64,000 nucleotides of DNA from a virus, in the IMG/VR virus record IMGVR_UViG_3300005098_000017, positions 1 through 64,000 of that record; one strand, given 5' to 3'. The notes under the pieces were generated by a model. It saw nothing but the letters and a program-made list of their open reading frames with translations, did no database searches and was not told the DNA's origin. Each line of letters begins with the position of its first letter. Position 1 is the stretch's first letter. A program made the position numbers and the translations under genes. Below are positions 1 to 10,357 of this stretch, in pieces.

Positions 1-1
1 T

Positions 2-601
2 GATACCTGCATGGTAACACCATTTGTATATCATTATATTAGAACAGACACAACAGAGACGCTTATTAATATTTGTACCAATGGTTCTAATGATGTGATT
101 GTCAATGTTTATGGAGACGCTGTTTATTATGAAGCCCGCGCCTATCCATTTTTTAATGTTTTAAGAGATCATGCTCTCTTTCCCATAACATCATCATGGA
201 TTGAGTGGGTTAGTAGGAAGTTGATGCATAAGGATTCAATAAATGTTAGTGATTTTTTAGAGATTTATTTTACATCAGAAGCTATGGGACGTCTTGTTTT
301 GCCAGAAGAATATAAGTATGCGTTAATTTATACTGATAGCATAAATTATGGTTATGGACCGCCACGCTGCCCTGTCGTAGATGAATGTTATATTGATTAT
401 GGTTATCTATTTAGATGGGGTAAAAATAGTTATTTAAGCGGCTGGCTTACATATTTTAATCCTTACAAAATGTCTGGTATAAAGGATACTACAATTAAAG
501 AAGGCGTGTATTGGTTTACGACAAGGAGAAAAACAGATGGCAGAAACTCATTTCACAAGGGTTACATTCATCCTACTATTCCTTGGTCTTTCTATCATTA
601 A
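2..601 (+). CDS. 5'-truncated protein of unknown function
   Basis: The frame is open to the left edge of the window, so the true start is probably outside; the first internal Met is at base 11. The visible 199 residues are rich in aromatic residues and Asp, with no motif I recognise. Its last 65 bases overlap the signal-peptide region of the next gene, an arrangement repeated at the next two junctions, so it likely belongs to the same operon of exported proteins. Confidence 0.7.
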   Translation, partial: DTCMVTPFVYHYIRTDTTETLINICTNGSNDVIVNVYGDAVYYEARAYPFFNVLRDHALFPITSSWIEWVSRKLMHKDSINVSDFLEIYFTSEAMGRLVLPEEYKYALIYTDSINYGYGPPRCPVVDECYIDYGYLFRWGKNSYLSGWLTYFNPYKMSGIKDTTIKEGVYWFTTRRKTDGRNSFHKGYIHPTIPWSFYH

Positions 602-1025
602 TGCTCAATGTGTTCAGCAGGTTAATGCTGTTTCCAGAAGCGACGGTTTCCCTGATATATTACTATATATCAATGGTCTTTATGACCGCTCATATGCAAT
701 AAAAGTCGAATATGTCATGTGTGATTCTATTGATACCCTTGTCTACCGTGGTAGCGAGGCTTGTTTATTAATTGGTAGTGAGCACATACTTGTTTTTAAC
801 GATATTAACATCGCACATATAAGAGTCCCTGTTTTGCCTGGACATGACTATGATCTATATATATCTGCATTAGGTATAACAACATCGGGAAGTGATACAA
901 CAATAAGATATCACTTTTATTATAAAATAGAAAATGTGGAGGAATGGATATGCAAAGAATTATTAATAGATACGGTAGTTGTCGATACATTAGATACATT
1001 ACCGTCATTACCATCATCGCATTAG
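537..1025 (+). CDS. Exported protein with Sec-type signal peptide
   Basis: 162 residues. An AAGGAG ribosome site precedes the ATG at 537. The N-terminus (about 24 residues) has a short polar segment, a hydrophobic core and a SIINA-Q cleavage-like site, predicting Sec export. The mature part is short, with several Cys and repeated Asp-Thr pairs, like the two large downstream proteins. It overlaps its neighbours on both sides (65 and 76 bases), indicating translational coupling. Function unknown; a small member of the same exported complex is an inference. Confidence 0.75.
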   Translation: MAETHFTRVTFILLFLGLSIINAQCVQQVNAVSRSDGFPDILLYINGLYDRSYAIKVEYVMCDSIDTLVYRGSEACLLIGSEHILVFNDINIAHIRVPVLPGHDYDLYISALGITTSGSDTTIRYHFYYKIENVEEWICKELLIDTVVVDTLDTLPSLPSSH

Positions 1026-3484
1026 TTGGCCTTTTATCAGCTGATCCCATTATATGTGGGACAGAGTCTAATAGTAAGTATGAAGATGTTGATAGCATGG
1101 ATCTGATCTACATTATTAAGGGGGATACAAATCATGCACAGATAGGACGATGTGAGGATTCATATTTTAAGGCTATTTATTCGAAGGCTTTTTATCTAGT
1201 AACTGATACAGGTTGTGTCCCTGTTCAGAGTGCTGGAGGCTCGCCTCTTGAGTGTGATAGTTGCAAACTTTTCTCTACCTTCTGGAATATGTTCATCCAT
1301 ACCAATGGTGAGACATTATATGCGGAGCAACCGCATTTCAGGGAAAGCGATGATGGAGACACATTTATCTTTTATGATGCCTATTCTCCATTATCGCCGG
1401 GGAATAGAATGCTATGGATAAACGTTGAGGACATCTCACCTGATACGATAAGGATTAGTACTGACCAGAATAATAAAATTCTTAGTATTGGTAAGTTTAA
1501 AGAATTATTATTGTGTGATTCATCTCTTGGAGCAACTAATTTAAGAGTTGATACAATTTTGTCATGTAATGATAATCTGGTAATAAGCCCGCCGGTTCTT
1601 TTTATGGATTCTACAACACTTGTAAATGGTGATATACACTGGAACGAATTGGATTCTATCGTCCAGTATCGTATTGATGAATCTCTTGATAGCATCGGTA
1701 TTAGATATTTATGGATGTCTGGTGGTGAGCAATGCACACTTGATCTGATGATCAAGAACACCCCTATATTGTTCCAGTTCCTAAACAGTTACATCAATGT
1801 TGTTGTAGGTGATAGCGAGATGACCCCTAAAGATTTTGCCGAAGATTTTTGTCCTATCGAATGTACCAGTGCTCATCATTATAATGCTTGCCTTGCAGAT
1901 ACCGATACATTGATAATCTTTAGAATTGACCCGGGGGCTGCTGGCACAACGGCTGTCGATCAGATTATTGTGCACTATGAAGCCGACACCCTCTTCTCGC
2001 ATGATACAACCGATGATACATTAATCCTTAATGATGGTACTACAGAGCATATTTATGTACCTGTACCAACAGCAGGTAATGTTGGTTATGATTTGGTTGT
2101 TGGTGATACATGTGACTGGGGCAATCCTATAGGATTGCATTCAGGTGGTGGCAGCACGGATACATTGATATTTAGAGTAGGGCGCGGGCTTCGTGTCTAT
2201 AACGATAGGTTAGAATTATATTTGGATACAGAGAACCCCGGCTTAGAATTTAATGCTACTGAGGATGCATGTACTCTCTATACATTAAGGGTGGCTAATA
2301 TTGATTCAACACACATAGCAGATAGTTCTATATCATGGGTTGATCTCAGCATCGCTGTAATGGAGAGCATAAGGGCAGGTAGATTGCGTGTATTGTGGGA
2401 CCCAACCAATCAGGCATCTAGTTGTACTGACAATTTGACTGATACGGTCTCTCATGTAAGGACAGTAAGATTGATACCTCCCATACAAGCTCAATCAATA
2501 GGTGATACTGGTATATGTATCTATTTGGATTCAGTTGCTATAGGTCAGGCATGTGGGTGTAATGCTATGGTACCTCTCTATAAGGAAGGAAGAGCTATAG
2601 GATTACATGCAGATACATCACTCTTCACTGTTAGTGGCGGTTATTTAACATTGAAGCATCCTTTCATCTCTAAAGTATTTTTCAATTACAAATCAACATC
2701 CTGTGTTGATACAGGTGATAGCAGTCCCAAGGGATCGAAGAAGTATGATTATTTGGTTATTAATGTTGAGGAACCATTAGTTGCAGTAGGCAGCACCCCT
2801 GTTGATACCCTTGATACAACAAAGATACAACTTTCACTAGCATATGATGAAGATCTATTTACCATTGACACAACGGCACCTGATACATGCCAGCTTACTA
2901 TAAGGGATAGGAGCATAACATGGAGATATATTGACACAAGTGTTGCTGATACCATATGTAATCGTTGTGGAGGCGGCGCTTCACTCTCTGGATGGGATAC
3001 AATACAGATGTTTCCTCAGTATAGCAATTGTATTGTTCTTAACAGTACATCGTCTGATGGTGTGTTAGATGTAATGATTGATCCTGATAACGACATGAAT
3101 ATGCCTGTTTATAGGTGGCGATCTAACTATAATAGCTCCTTCCAGACGATTATTTTACATGTAGTACAACCATTGATTGCAACAGACTCAACATTGGATA
3201 CGATTAAGATATTGTTCAGGTATAGGAGGCCGAGCGCTCATGCAGATATAAAACTTGACTATAGGCTATTGGATAGTACACGCAGTACAATAGCTAGTGG
3301 TTCTAATATTACAATTGTAGGATCTCCATCCCCTACAGGACCACCGGTAACATATACATACAAAATAACATGTGATGATATAAACATAACAAGATACATC
3401 CAACTTGACATAAAGATGAGGAGCAAATATGGTGCGCCGATTTATCTGGGTGACATTAGTATTATTTATAAGCGCCGCTATTAA
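950..3484 (+). CDS. Large exported Asp/Thr-rich protein
   Basis: 844 residues from the ATG at 950, chosen because GGAGG lies 8 nt upstream; an in-frame ATG at 944 is too close to the ribosome site. A hydrophobic N-terminal segment (about residues 14-32) ending near LSADP is a signal peptide or anchor. The rest is beta-like sequence saturated with Asp-Thr and Asp-Ser pairs (GATACA codon pairs recur) and contains paired Cys (CDSC, CNRC). No enzyme motif is visible. Composition fits a secreted or surface fibrous structural protein or adhesin; that is inference. Its last 56 bases overlap the next gene. Confidence 0.8.
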   Translation: MQRIINRYGSCRYIRYITVITIIALVGLLSADPIICGTESNSKYEDVDSMDLIYIIKGDTNHAQIGRCEDSYFKAIYSKAFYLVTDTGCVPVQSAGGSPLECDSCKLFSTFWNMFIHTNGETLYAEQPHFRESDDGDTFIFYDAYSPLSPGNRMLWINVEDISPDTIRISTDQNNKILSIGKFKELLLCDSSLGATNLRVDTILSCNDNLVISPPVLFMDSTTLVNGDIHWNELDSIVQYRIDESLDSIGIRYLWMSGGEQCTLDLMIKNTPILFQFLNSYINVVVGDSEMTPKDFAEDFCPIECTSAHHYNACLADTDTLIIFRIDPGAAGTTAVDQIIVHYEADTLFSHDTTDDTLILNDGTTEHIYVPVPTAGNVGYDLVVGDTCDWGNPIGLHSGGGSTDTLIFRVGRGLRVYNDRLELYLDTENPGLEFNATEDACTLYTLRVANIDSTHIADSSISWVDLSIAVMESIRAGRLRVLWDPTNQASSCTDNLTDTVSHVRTVRLIPPIQAQSIGDTGICIYLDSVAIGQACGCNAMVPLYKEGRAIGLHADTSLFTVSGGYLTLKHPFISKVFFNYKSTSCVDTGDSSPKGSKKYDYLVINVEEPLVAVGSTPVDTLDTTKIQLSLAYDEDLFTIDTTAPDTCQLTIRDRSITWRYIDTSVADTICNRCGGGASLSGWDTIQMFPQYSNCIVLNSTSSDGVLDVMIDPDNDMNMPVYRWRSNYNSSFQTIILHVVQPLIATDSTLDTIKILFRYRRPSAHADIKLDYRLLDSTRSTIASGSNITIVGSPSPTGPPVTYTYKITCDDINITRYIQLDIKMRSKYGAPIYLGDISIIYKRRY

Positions 3485-6400
3485 TGCTTATCCTGTTACA
3501 GCAGTTAATAGTCTTCCTGATAGCTTTACTACATCTTTAAGGATTATTGATATCGAAGGCCGGCCTATTAAGGTTTCCTCTGTTGATACGATTGTTATTG
3601 AGACATTTTATGATACTATTAACACGCATGACACAATTTTATTTCTTACATCATATACGAGCATTTTCCAGTTTGTTGAGTGGATCAAATATTATAGTGG
3701 AAATTATTATGTGAGGTTGAAGCCCGGCTTCGGTAGTAAAGGGACAAGTACTGATTCAATAAGAGGGCCGTGGCCTCCAGTTATGCATGAGATTTATCAG
3801 GGGGATACATTATACTTGTATACCCGTATTTACTTACATATAAGGTGGGCACCATTTGAACATGCGTGGAATGATCAATTAAGTTACATACGACTATTAT
3901 ACATATGGAATTCAACAGCAAGCAAGTATGTCCTCCACAAGATATCTACAGTGCAATTCGATCCAATTACCATTGGAAGGACAAATAGACATGAACTTTA
4001 TAAAGAGGGATTGTTTTGGGGGCTTAACCTACGCAAGATTTACTTTCATTGTGATACATCAACGACTGATACAATATGCTACTTGCATTACCCCATTGAT
4101 CTAGAACTTATCCATAAGCGATTACCAACATATGATCGTTATTTCATCTTAAATAGTCTTAATATGTGTCGCTTTGTTGCTGATAGTGATAGCTCAGCAT
4201 CAAAAGCATCTCCCATAAAACACATAATAAACGCGGGCTTCATTGACGACATAGCATCAATTATCTCGCCAGATACATCATTAGATGGTATAGGTTATAT
4301 TAGCGATATTAGTACACATCAAGATACATATGTAATTGTTATAAATGGTATAACAAAGAGGAAATATCGTTTCTCTGGCATAACAGAAAGTGATTCACTT
4401 GATCCTATTGATTCTGTTGTTGTTTGCAAAGGTTATGGTGTTTCTGATAGCGTATTATATTTCCGTGCTCATAATGATACAGCTGTTGTTGTTCTTAAGG
4501 CGCTGGCTTCTGATTCTTTTTATATTGCACTTTGTGCAATTGTCAAGGTTGACACAACCATTGATAGCTCAAGGCATTTGACTTATATTGATTACTTACC
4601 AGTCGGGATTTTTAAGATCCCACGTCGAACAAGTGGCGGCGGTTTAATAACAAGATTCATATCATGTGATCACTCGGACTTTCATATCATGCAGCCCGGA
4701 TTAATGCCGATCATTTATGATACTCTGTCAGAGATGCCCGATACAATAGGCGCGCCTCTCTTCAGATGGGTTGCTCTTACAAAAGGGATTATAACACATA
4801 ATGATTCAACTAAGCTAGTAGCCATTGCCATAATTAAGGACACAGTGCTTGTGTGGGATGTAACGAATGATACAACCATTATGTTTGGTTTACCTATCAG
4901 TGTGGATACGACATACTATTATACTGAAATAGCATCCCAACCATATGATACATCCCTAATCGTATTCCTCCTTGATAATGATGATGAATTATTGTATATC
5001 CTTACCATCGACTATGATCTTTCATGGGATACTACAAGCATTCATTTACCATACTTAGGTCAAAGGAAATTTGTTTTTGCAACAACCTGTATTGATACAG
5101 GACCTTATTATGAGTATCCTATAGGGTGTAACTGTGATACATCTGATACAGTATGCGATTCACTAAAATGGGATTACGAACTTATAGAACCTATAACAAA
5201 ATATTCCTATCATACCGTTTACCCGCTCGTATATGATAAAAAAGGCAAGTATTATACATTACTTAACTTAAATGATTCAATCGATGTCAGATCTGATTCT
5301 GTGATATATTTCTGGTCCATGACAATAAGGGATCTCATAGAAGATGCCTTTGATAGCCTTCAATGGATCGATGTTAAACCAACATTAGCCGGTAGATCTA
5401 ATTTGCTCCATCAGCCTTTCATTTATTACAAACTTCCTGGTTCATGGCATTGGGATATAAGAGGTGGCACATATGGACCTGCCGTCGGTTGGAATAATAG
5501 TTCTGTTTATCATGAATTAAACTGTCGCTATGCGTACCTCTTATCACCGATACGTAACAACTTATCAGATGGGCGGCTTCGATATTGTTTGAAGGCATAC
5601 CGTAATTATCCTTTGCGTTTGGGATTTGTTTATACAGATCCCAGTGGTATTTCAAATCCATCAGGGGTATATCCATGTGTTTATAGAATAAGTTTAAAGG
5701 GGAAATATTTCTCTAGTACTCGTATGTCAAGTTCATGGTATTGGGCACACAGAACCTATCCGCGTTATTCATATGACTTCCAGATAGAGGTAGACCCCGG
5801 TACAGTGCCTGAAATGATTATAGGTACATGGACATATACATTTACAGAAAATACTACATATGTTGAGACATATACTGACACGATTTTTGTACGAAATCAG
5901 ATTAACCATACAGGTACTAGATATTACATAGAAGGATTTGATTTTGCTAATATTGATAGTCTATTTCTTGTTAATTGGTGGGAGCATGGCTATCCATGGT
6001 ATTCAACACTCCAATTTGACTTTTATTTTATTGATTATACACCGCCGCGAAGTGGTGCTAGCATTACTGTTCTTGGGTATCTTGATAAACACCAAGCCGA
6101 CACATTATTTAAAAATGATAGCATCTGTGGTAGATGCATCGATACACTAAATCCTTACTATATCAATGTAGTGCATAGAACAGCTAGTGGATTAATATCA
6201 TTGACTAACGGGTTTATAGGCTTGATTATGGACAGAGAATTTGATTTCCGCAATGATGGATGGTTACAGGGGATACCTACATATTATTGGGATAAAAATG
6301 CTGAAACATGGCATCCAACTGGCGTTGATAGCCATATTATTGATCTTCACATTTATTATGGAAGGCCGGGCTTCATCGATGCAACACCTAACTGTGTAGT

Positions 6401-6512
6401 TACCTACAATGGTTATCGATACCGCTCTCGCCATATTATTAATCCTAATGAATATGGGACGTGGGGGTTAAGAAGGCGGCGCTTCTGGAATGGTATTAAG
6501 CTCCCGCCGTGA
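3429..6512 (+). CDS. Very large exported Asp/Thr-rich protein
   Basis: 1027 residues. GAGGAG precedes the ATG at 3429. A typical signal peptide covers residues 1-20 (basic start, hydrophobic core, SAAINA-Y cleavage-like site). The mature protein is aromatic and Asp/Thr-rich with scattered Cys pairs (CNCD, CGRC), resembling the preceding protein in composition. A surface or secreted structural role is inferred. It converges on the - strand RecA-like gene and the two stops overlap by 17 bases, so no terminator separates them. Confidence 0.8.
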   Translation: MVRRFIWVTLVLFISAAINAYPVTAVNSLPDSFTTSLRIIDIEGRPIKVSSVDTIVIETFYDTINTHDTILFLTSYTSIFQFVEWIKYYSGNYYVRLKPGFGSKGTSTDSIRGPWPPVMHEIYQGDTLYLYTRIYLHIRWAPFEHAWNDQLSYIRLLYIWNSTASKYVLHKISTVQFDPITIGRTNRHELYKEGLFWGLNLRKIYFHCDTSTTDTICYLHYPIDLELIHKRLPTYDRYFILNSLNMCRFVADSDSSASKASPIKHIINAGFIDDIASIISPDTSLDGIGYISDISTHQDTYVIVINGITKRKYRFSGITESDSLDPIDSVVVCKGYGVSDSVLYFRAHNDTAVVVLKALASDSFYIALCAIVKVDTTIDSSRHLTYIDYLPVGIFKIPRRTSGGGLITRFISCDHSDFHIMQPGLMPIIYDTLSEMPDTIGAPLFRWVALTKGIITHNDSTKLVAIAIIKDTVLVWDVTNDTTIMFGLPISVDTTYYYTEIASQPYDTSLIVFLLDNDDELLYILTIDYDLSWDTTSIHLPYLGQRKFVFATTCIDTGPYYEYPIGCNCDTSDTVCDSLKWDYELIEPITKYSYHTVYPLVYDKKGKYYTLLNLNDSIDVRSDSVIYFWSMTIRDLIEDAFDSLQWIDVKPTLAGRSNLLHQPFIYYKLPGSWHWDIRGGTYGPAVGWNNSSVYHELNCRYAYLLSPIRNNLSDGRLRYCLKAYRNYPLRLGFVYTDPSGISNPSGVYPCVYRISLKGKYFSSTRMSSSWYWAHRTYPRYSYDFQIEVDPGTVPEMIIGTWTYTFTENTTYVETYTDTIFVRNQINHTGTRYYIEGFDFANIDSLFLVNWWEHGYPWYSTLQFDFYFIDYTPPRSGASITVLGYLDKHQADTLFKNDSICGRCIDTLNPYYINVVHRTASGLISLTNGFIGLIMDREFDFRNDGWLQGIPTYYWDKNAETWHPTGVDSHIIDLHIYYGRPGFIDATPNCVVTYNGYRYRSRHIINPNEYGTWGLRRRRFWNGIKLPP

Positions 6513-7374
6513 TGAACTTGGCAAGCGATTTATTATTAACGATGCTATCGAATGTAGCCTCGCCAGCAATGCGTCTTAATAAAGCATTTATCTTTACTAA
6601 CATCTTACGAGGGGTTTTATCGTAGCCAAGAAGCCGCGCGGCTTCCATGCTTACAAACATATTATCCACCAAATCATAAGCAATCTTTATCCCTTCTGTA
6701 GGTCGATCCTGTGTGTAAACATTGATAATATCAATATGTAATGAAGCCACGCTCGAAACCTTTTCGACCTTATATAGCGATTTAATCATCGTCTTTCTAA
6801 AATCCCCTCCGGGGCTGTCCTTCTTAACCTTCTTCGCCAGTTTCCTGCTCCAAGCGATATTAGAAACAAAGACAAATGGGATGCGACTGCTCAACCACCT
6901 GTAAAGACCCATCATGAATCTAGAGAAGCCCGCCCTATCGAATGCCTGTGGTGGCATATTAAATTCGTTTTCCGATATCAAAGCCGCTGCATTCAGAATA
7001 AAAACACCAACAAGTGCATCATAACCCGCAACAGCATCATAGATTTCCTTTTCGATGCTTTGTTTAAATGAATTCTGAAGAATTGTTATATTCCTCTTAA
7101 TCCTATCGGGTAAGGATTGTAATAACTTACTGTCAGATGTATGTCTTATAGGATCGATTATTAAAACAGGGAAGGATGATGCCAATGTTGTTGCATAATG
7201 GAGTATAAGATCTTCACAATGTGAATTAGGATACATTAGAAATTCATGGATGCCTATGGAAGGAAGAAAGATCCGATCAAGCTCTATTATGCCTGATGCA
7301 ATGAAAGGATTGTCGTTATTATATATCCTTTCCTCTTCTATGAGCTTTCTCACATCAAAATAATCAAGCTTCAT
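6496..7374 (-). CDS. RecA/RadA-like core protein lacking a P-loop
   Basis: 292 residues. Residues about 25-75 follow the RadA/KaiC pattern (GIIELDRIFLP, then a strand-turn, then a helix, then VLIIDP), but the Walker A GxxGxGKT is replaced by YPNSHCED. Later it has VFVSN followed by a basic SPGGDF segment like RadA, where VTNQV is followed by a GG-containing loop. This suggests a degenerate RecA-family paralogue, possibly a polymerase or recombination cofactor like RadB-type or accessory proteins. The family assignment is from pattern only. The start overlaps the polymerase stop (ATGA), so the two are co-translated. Confidence 0.6.
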   Translation of the reverse strand: MKLDYFDVRKLIEEERIYNNDNPFIASGIIELDRIFLPSIGIHEFLMYPNSHCEDLILHYATTLASSFPVLIIDPIRHTSDSKLLQSLPDRIKRNITILQNSFKQSIEKEIYDAVAGYDALVGVFILNAAALISENEFNMPPQAFDRAGFSRFMMGLYRWLSSRIPFVFVSNIAWSRKLAKKVKKDSPGGDFRKTMIKSLYKVEKVSSVASLHIDIINVYTQDRPTEGIKIAYDLVDNMFVSMEAARLLGYDKTPRKMLVKINALLRRIAGEATFDSIVNNKSLAKFITAGA

Positions 7375-9635
7375 ACTAATGCTCCCTCCTTTATATTGAA
7401 TCCAAACTTCTCCAGTAATTTAGATAATTTATCGGAATAATACTCATATGCAAGATCAATTTTATCCTTCCAATTCGGATCGTACTCTCTATCGACAAGA
7501 TGGTAATGTCTATTTTTATTTACGACATATTCAACCTTCGTGCCGTGTGTTATCTCACTTATCCCATGTCGTTCCATAAGCTGGCGGGCGAGGCGGGCTT
7601 CAACACTATTCTTATTCTTGTACTCATCAGGATGACTCTTTGATATCGATGTAGACATAATAAATTTTTCCACAGGAAACTTTGTAAGATCAAGATACTT
7701 ATGCAATAATGATTGATCCTCACCATAGAATATGACGCGAACAATATCCCATAAACACTCCTTATAGATAGGTGGCTGCTTCGGTGATGCTAAAGCCGAT
7801 CCCTTAAAGATAATGGTATCACCGTCCTTGAGAACATAACTCTTCATAGCTATTGAATACATGGCATCATATTCCTCTTGCTCCATGAATGTTGTGATGT
7901 TTTCTTTATCAATGCCATACTTCTCATGTATATAAGCCGCTACGGCTTCATTTATCTCATTTACATCAACATAATCCGATATATAAACACCATCAGTATC
8001 ATATTCTATGACACTATCTCCAAGCTTATTAATAACGAAACTTATAACATCACGGCAGAAGCCAACTACTGCAATAGCAATGGAAAGATCACCTACCTTG
8101 GAATTTTTGTTTCCATGTATCCCATAGATTGAGTTCATAACAACCTTACGCGCAACCTGAGCTGCTTGTGTCGCTTTATACTCAGGACTATCCTTTTTTA
8201 ACTTTGATAACTTTTTCTTAAGCGTTTTCCTATCGTTGTACATCTCCTTAAGGACAAGACGGTAAATGCTATCAGATGATTGATCTATCTCAACAACAAT
8301 CGTTTTATCAAGATTATCGTCAGGTACCTCTATGATTAAGGATGTATCCTTCCAGTACGCATTAATATTATCTTGGTAATCCTTAACCTCAATAATCTTT
8401 GTTGTATCAGGACCAGCATTTAGTGTTATGAGTGAGTTAGGATAGAAGGAGCTGAAATCGATTTTGTATACAGGTTTGAAGTAACCTTTCTTCTTGACAC
8501 CGATAAGCGCGCCTTGATATTTATTCCATATCTTCTTTGTATTAAATGATGCTATGCGTCCATCCAATCCATATTTCTGTGCATTGGAAAGAAGCCCGAT
8601 AACCTTTTTCTTAAATAAGCCGCGCAGCGTTACGATACGTGGTATAAAGGCAGGATATGAATTCATAATAGCATCAAGAGGTACCTGCATGTATTCAGCT
8701 AGTGCAATAATGTTATCAATGTAACGCATAGCAAGTTGATATGTTAAAATAATGTCATTCTGATGGTATCTTTCTAATTCCTTCGTGCCCACCCATTCAC
8801 TCATGTTCATATGTGGAAGGCGGATGGCTTCATATCCAAAATATTCACCTACCGTCTCCAGCTTTTTATTCTGTAATTTTCCCAGTAGTGATTGATCTTT
8901 GTCAACTGATTCCCATACATCATAATGGAGGAAGCCGCGCGGCTTAATCTCTATTGACGATCCTTCCTGTGTTGCAAGGAATAGACGCTCGAATTCATCT
9001 ATAAGGTCCAATCTTACACATCTTTCATAAATGTAACGCAGATCGAAGTGCTTGGAATAATAACCTGCTAAAACAGTAGGTTTCACCTCTGCAATAGTCC
9101 TAAGAAACCACAGTAATAGTTCCCTTTCCTCCTGTTCTGTGCCTGATGTATATCTTGCTAATAGCCGTTCTCCATCGTAGATACCCAATGCAATAATAGG
9201 GTCTGTATCGTAATTGGCAAATTCGCCTGCATGGCTAAGAACCTCGATATCGAATGATGCTACCCGTACGGTTGATTTACAGTTGAAAAGATGTGGTGCA
9301 AACACATAGAGTGCTTCGTTTGCAGCGAGGTGGAAGTATGGAAGCCGCCCGTTTTTTAAGCGATGCACCTTGCGTCGGAGGTAATTGCGGTCAATTTTGT
9401 TAATGGGAAAACCACATACATCTTCATCAACTCTTCTCGATGCAAAGACACAAATTGAAGCCGGCTCCAATGTTCCAATAACCCTGAAGCGTGTAAGCTC
9501 ATAACGCTGCGAGAATGATGGAACAAAAAGTAGCTCCCCTACCGGTAGTTTAATGTACTTACCATCCTTATAATCTGTGAGAAGGAAGCCTCGCCCTTTT
9601 GCGAAGTATAGCTTAAGTGGTACCGCTATTTGCAT
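7371..9635 (-). CDS. polB: Family B DNA polymerase with 3'-5' exonuclease
   Basis: 754 residues. The exonuclease motifs are FDIE (128-131), GYYSKHFDLRY (191-201) and YHQND (290-294). The polymerase motifs are DFSSFYPN (393-400, motif A), KVVMNSIYG (497-505, motif B) and EYDTDG (544-549, motif C). All expected carboxylates are present, so it should be an active proofreading replicase. The size matches compact archaeal/viral protein- or RNA-primed B polymerases. I see no large TPR1/TPR2-type insertion, so RNA priming is more likely (inference). The start at 9635 follows AAGGAGG by 7-8 nt. The 74-nt gap upstream has a small GCACC/GGTGC hairpin. Confidence 0.95.
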   Translation of the reverse strand: MQIAVPLKLYFAKGRGFLLTDYKDGKYIKLPVGELLFVPSFSQRYELTRFRVIGTLEPASICVFASRRVDEDVCGFPINKIDRNYLRRKVHRLKNGRLPYFHLAANEALYVFAPHLFNCKSTVRVASFDIEVLSHAGEFANYDTDPIIALGIYDGERLLARYTSGTEQEERELLLWFLRTIAEVKPTVLAGYYSKHFDLRYIYERCVRLDLIDEFERLFLATQEGSSIEIKPRGFLHYDVWESVDKDQSLLGKLQNKKLETVGEYFGYEAIRLPHMNMSEWVGTKELERYHQNDIILTYQLAMRYIDNIIALAEYMQVPLDAIMNSYPAFIPRIVTLRGLFKKKVIGLLSNAQKYGLDGRIASFNTKKIWNKYQGALIGVKKKGYFKPVYKIDFSSFYPNSLITLNAGPDTTKIIEVKDYQDNINAYWKDTSLIIEVPDDNLDKTIVVEIDQSSDSIYRLVLKEMYNDRKTLKKKLSKLKKDSPEYKATQAAQVARKVVMNSIYGIHGNKNSKVGDLSIAIAVVGFCRDVISFVINKLGDSVIEYDTDGVYISDYVDVNEINEAVAAYIHEKYGIDKENITTFMEQEEYDAMYSIAMKSYVLKDGDTIIFKGSALASPKQPPIYKECLWDIVRVIFYGEDQSLLHKYLDLTKFPVEKFIMSTSISKSHPDEYKNKNSVEARLARQLMERHGISEITHGTKVEYVVNKNRHYHLVDREYDPNWKDKIDLAYEYYSDKLSKLLEKFGFNIKEGALV

Positions 9636-9709
9636 ATCAACGCCTCCTTTTCAACTCCTTTACCACAGCGGGCAGAGGGGCACCTGTGCGGTGCAAAGAG
9701 GATTACTCA

Positions 9710-10357
9710 TTACATAATACCAAATGATAGTTCTCTTAAATACTCAATCCCCGTTGCTAGATTATCAAATCTTACATCAATCATTTCATCGATGAATGGA
9801 TGCATATGCTTATCATCTGTTATAACAGCCACTATATGCTTTCGTTGATTGTATGCCCATGCAAGCTCACATATGCATCCTATTGATATATCACTTGTGA
9901 AACCATCTTCGATGATAGCGAATAATATATCCGATTGTGAGATCATCCAGAAGTCGCGCCTCATATGATACTTCATTGAAAGAGCTACCTTGTCAGATCT
10001 TAATCTGATATAAGTATGATTATCTTTACCAACGGGTTGACCCGGAATAGCTGCCTCCTTTAACAGAATAGGTAGGAAAACTTTTAAGCCCGCCGATCTT
10101 AATTCATCAGCTATTGACGATAACCTGTGTTTCACTACATCCCAAGGAAGCCCTGTTATTGGATGCGAAATATAAACAGATAGCTGACGAGTTGCAAATG
10201 TTGGACTTGTATTAACAGTTGCGGGCAATGAGTCATTAATGCCATATGTTGAACCCGTGTTATCCATGTGTTTCCAACATTCCTCTTTACATGGCATCTC
10301 GTAAGGGTAATTAGGGATTATCTGAGGCCAACCGTCTTTTTCAGGATGTTTGCACAT
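9710..10357 (-). CDS. Nucleoside 2-deoxyribosyltransferase-like protein
   Basis: 215 residues from the ATG at 10357, preferred over the GTG at 10363 because AAGGAGG abuts the latter. After a Cys-containing N-terminus comes VYISHPITG, then a helix and GLKVFLP. Near the C-terminus SDILFAI, DGFTSDISIG and CELAWAY follow. This is the Rossmann-like layout of the nucleoside deoxyribosyltransferase/DUF4406 group, with the Glu of CELAWAY as candidate nucleophile. A role in nucleotide salvage or base modification next to the replicase is inferred. Confidence 0.65.
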   Translation of the reverse strand: MCKHPEKDGWPQIIPNYPYEMPCKEECWKHMDNTGSTYGINDSLPATVNTSPTFATRQLSVYISHPITGLPWDVVKHRLSSIADELRSAGLKVFLPILLKEAAIPGQPVGKDNHTYIRLRSDKVALSMKYHMRRDFWMISQSDILFAIIEDGFTSDISIGCICELAWAYNQRKHIVAVITDDKHMHPFIDEMIDVRFDNLATGIEYLRELSFGIM

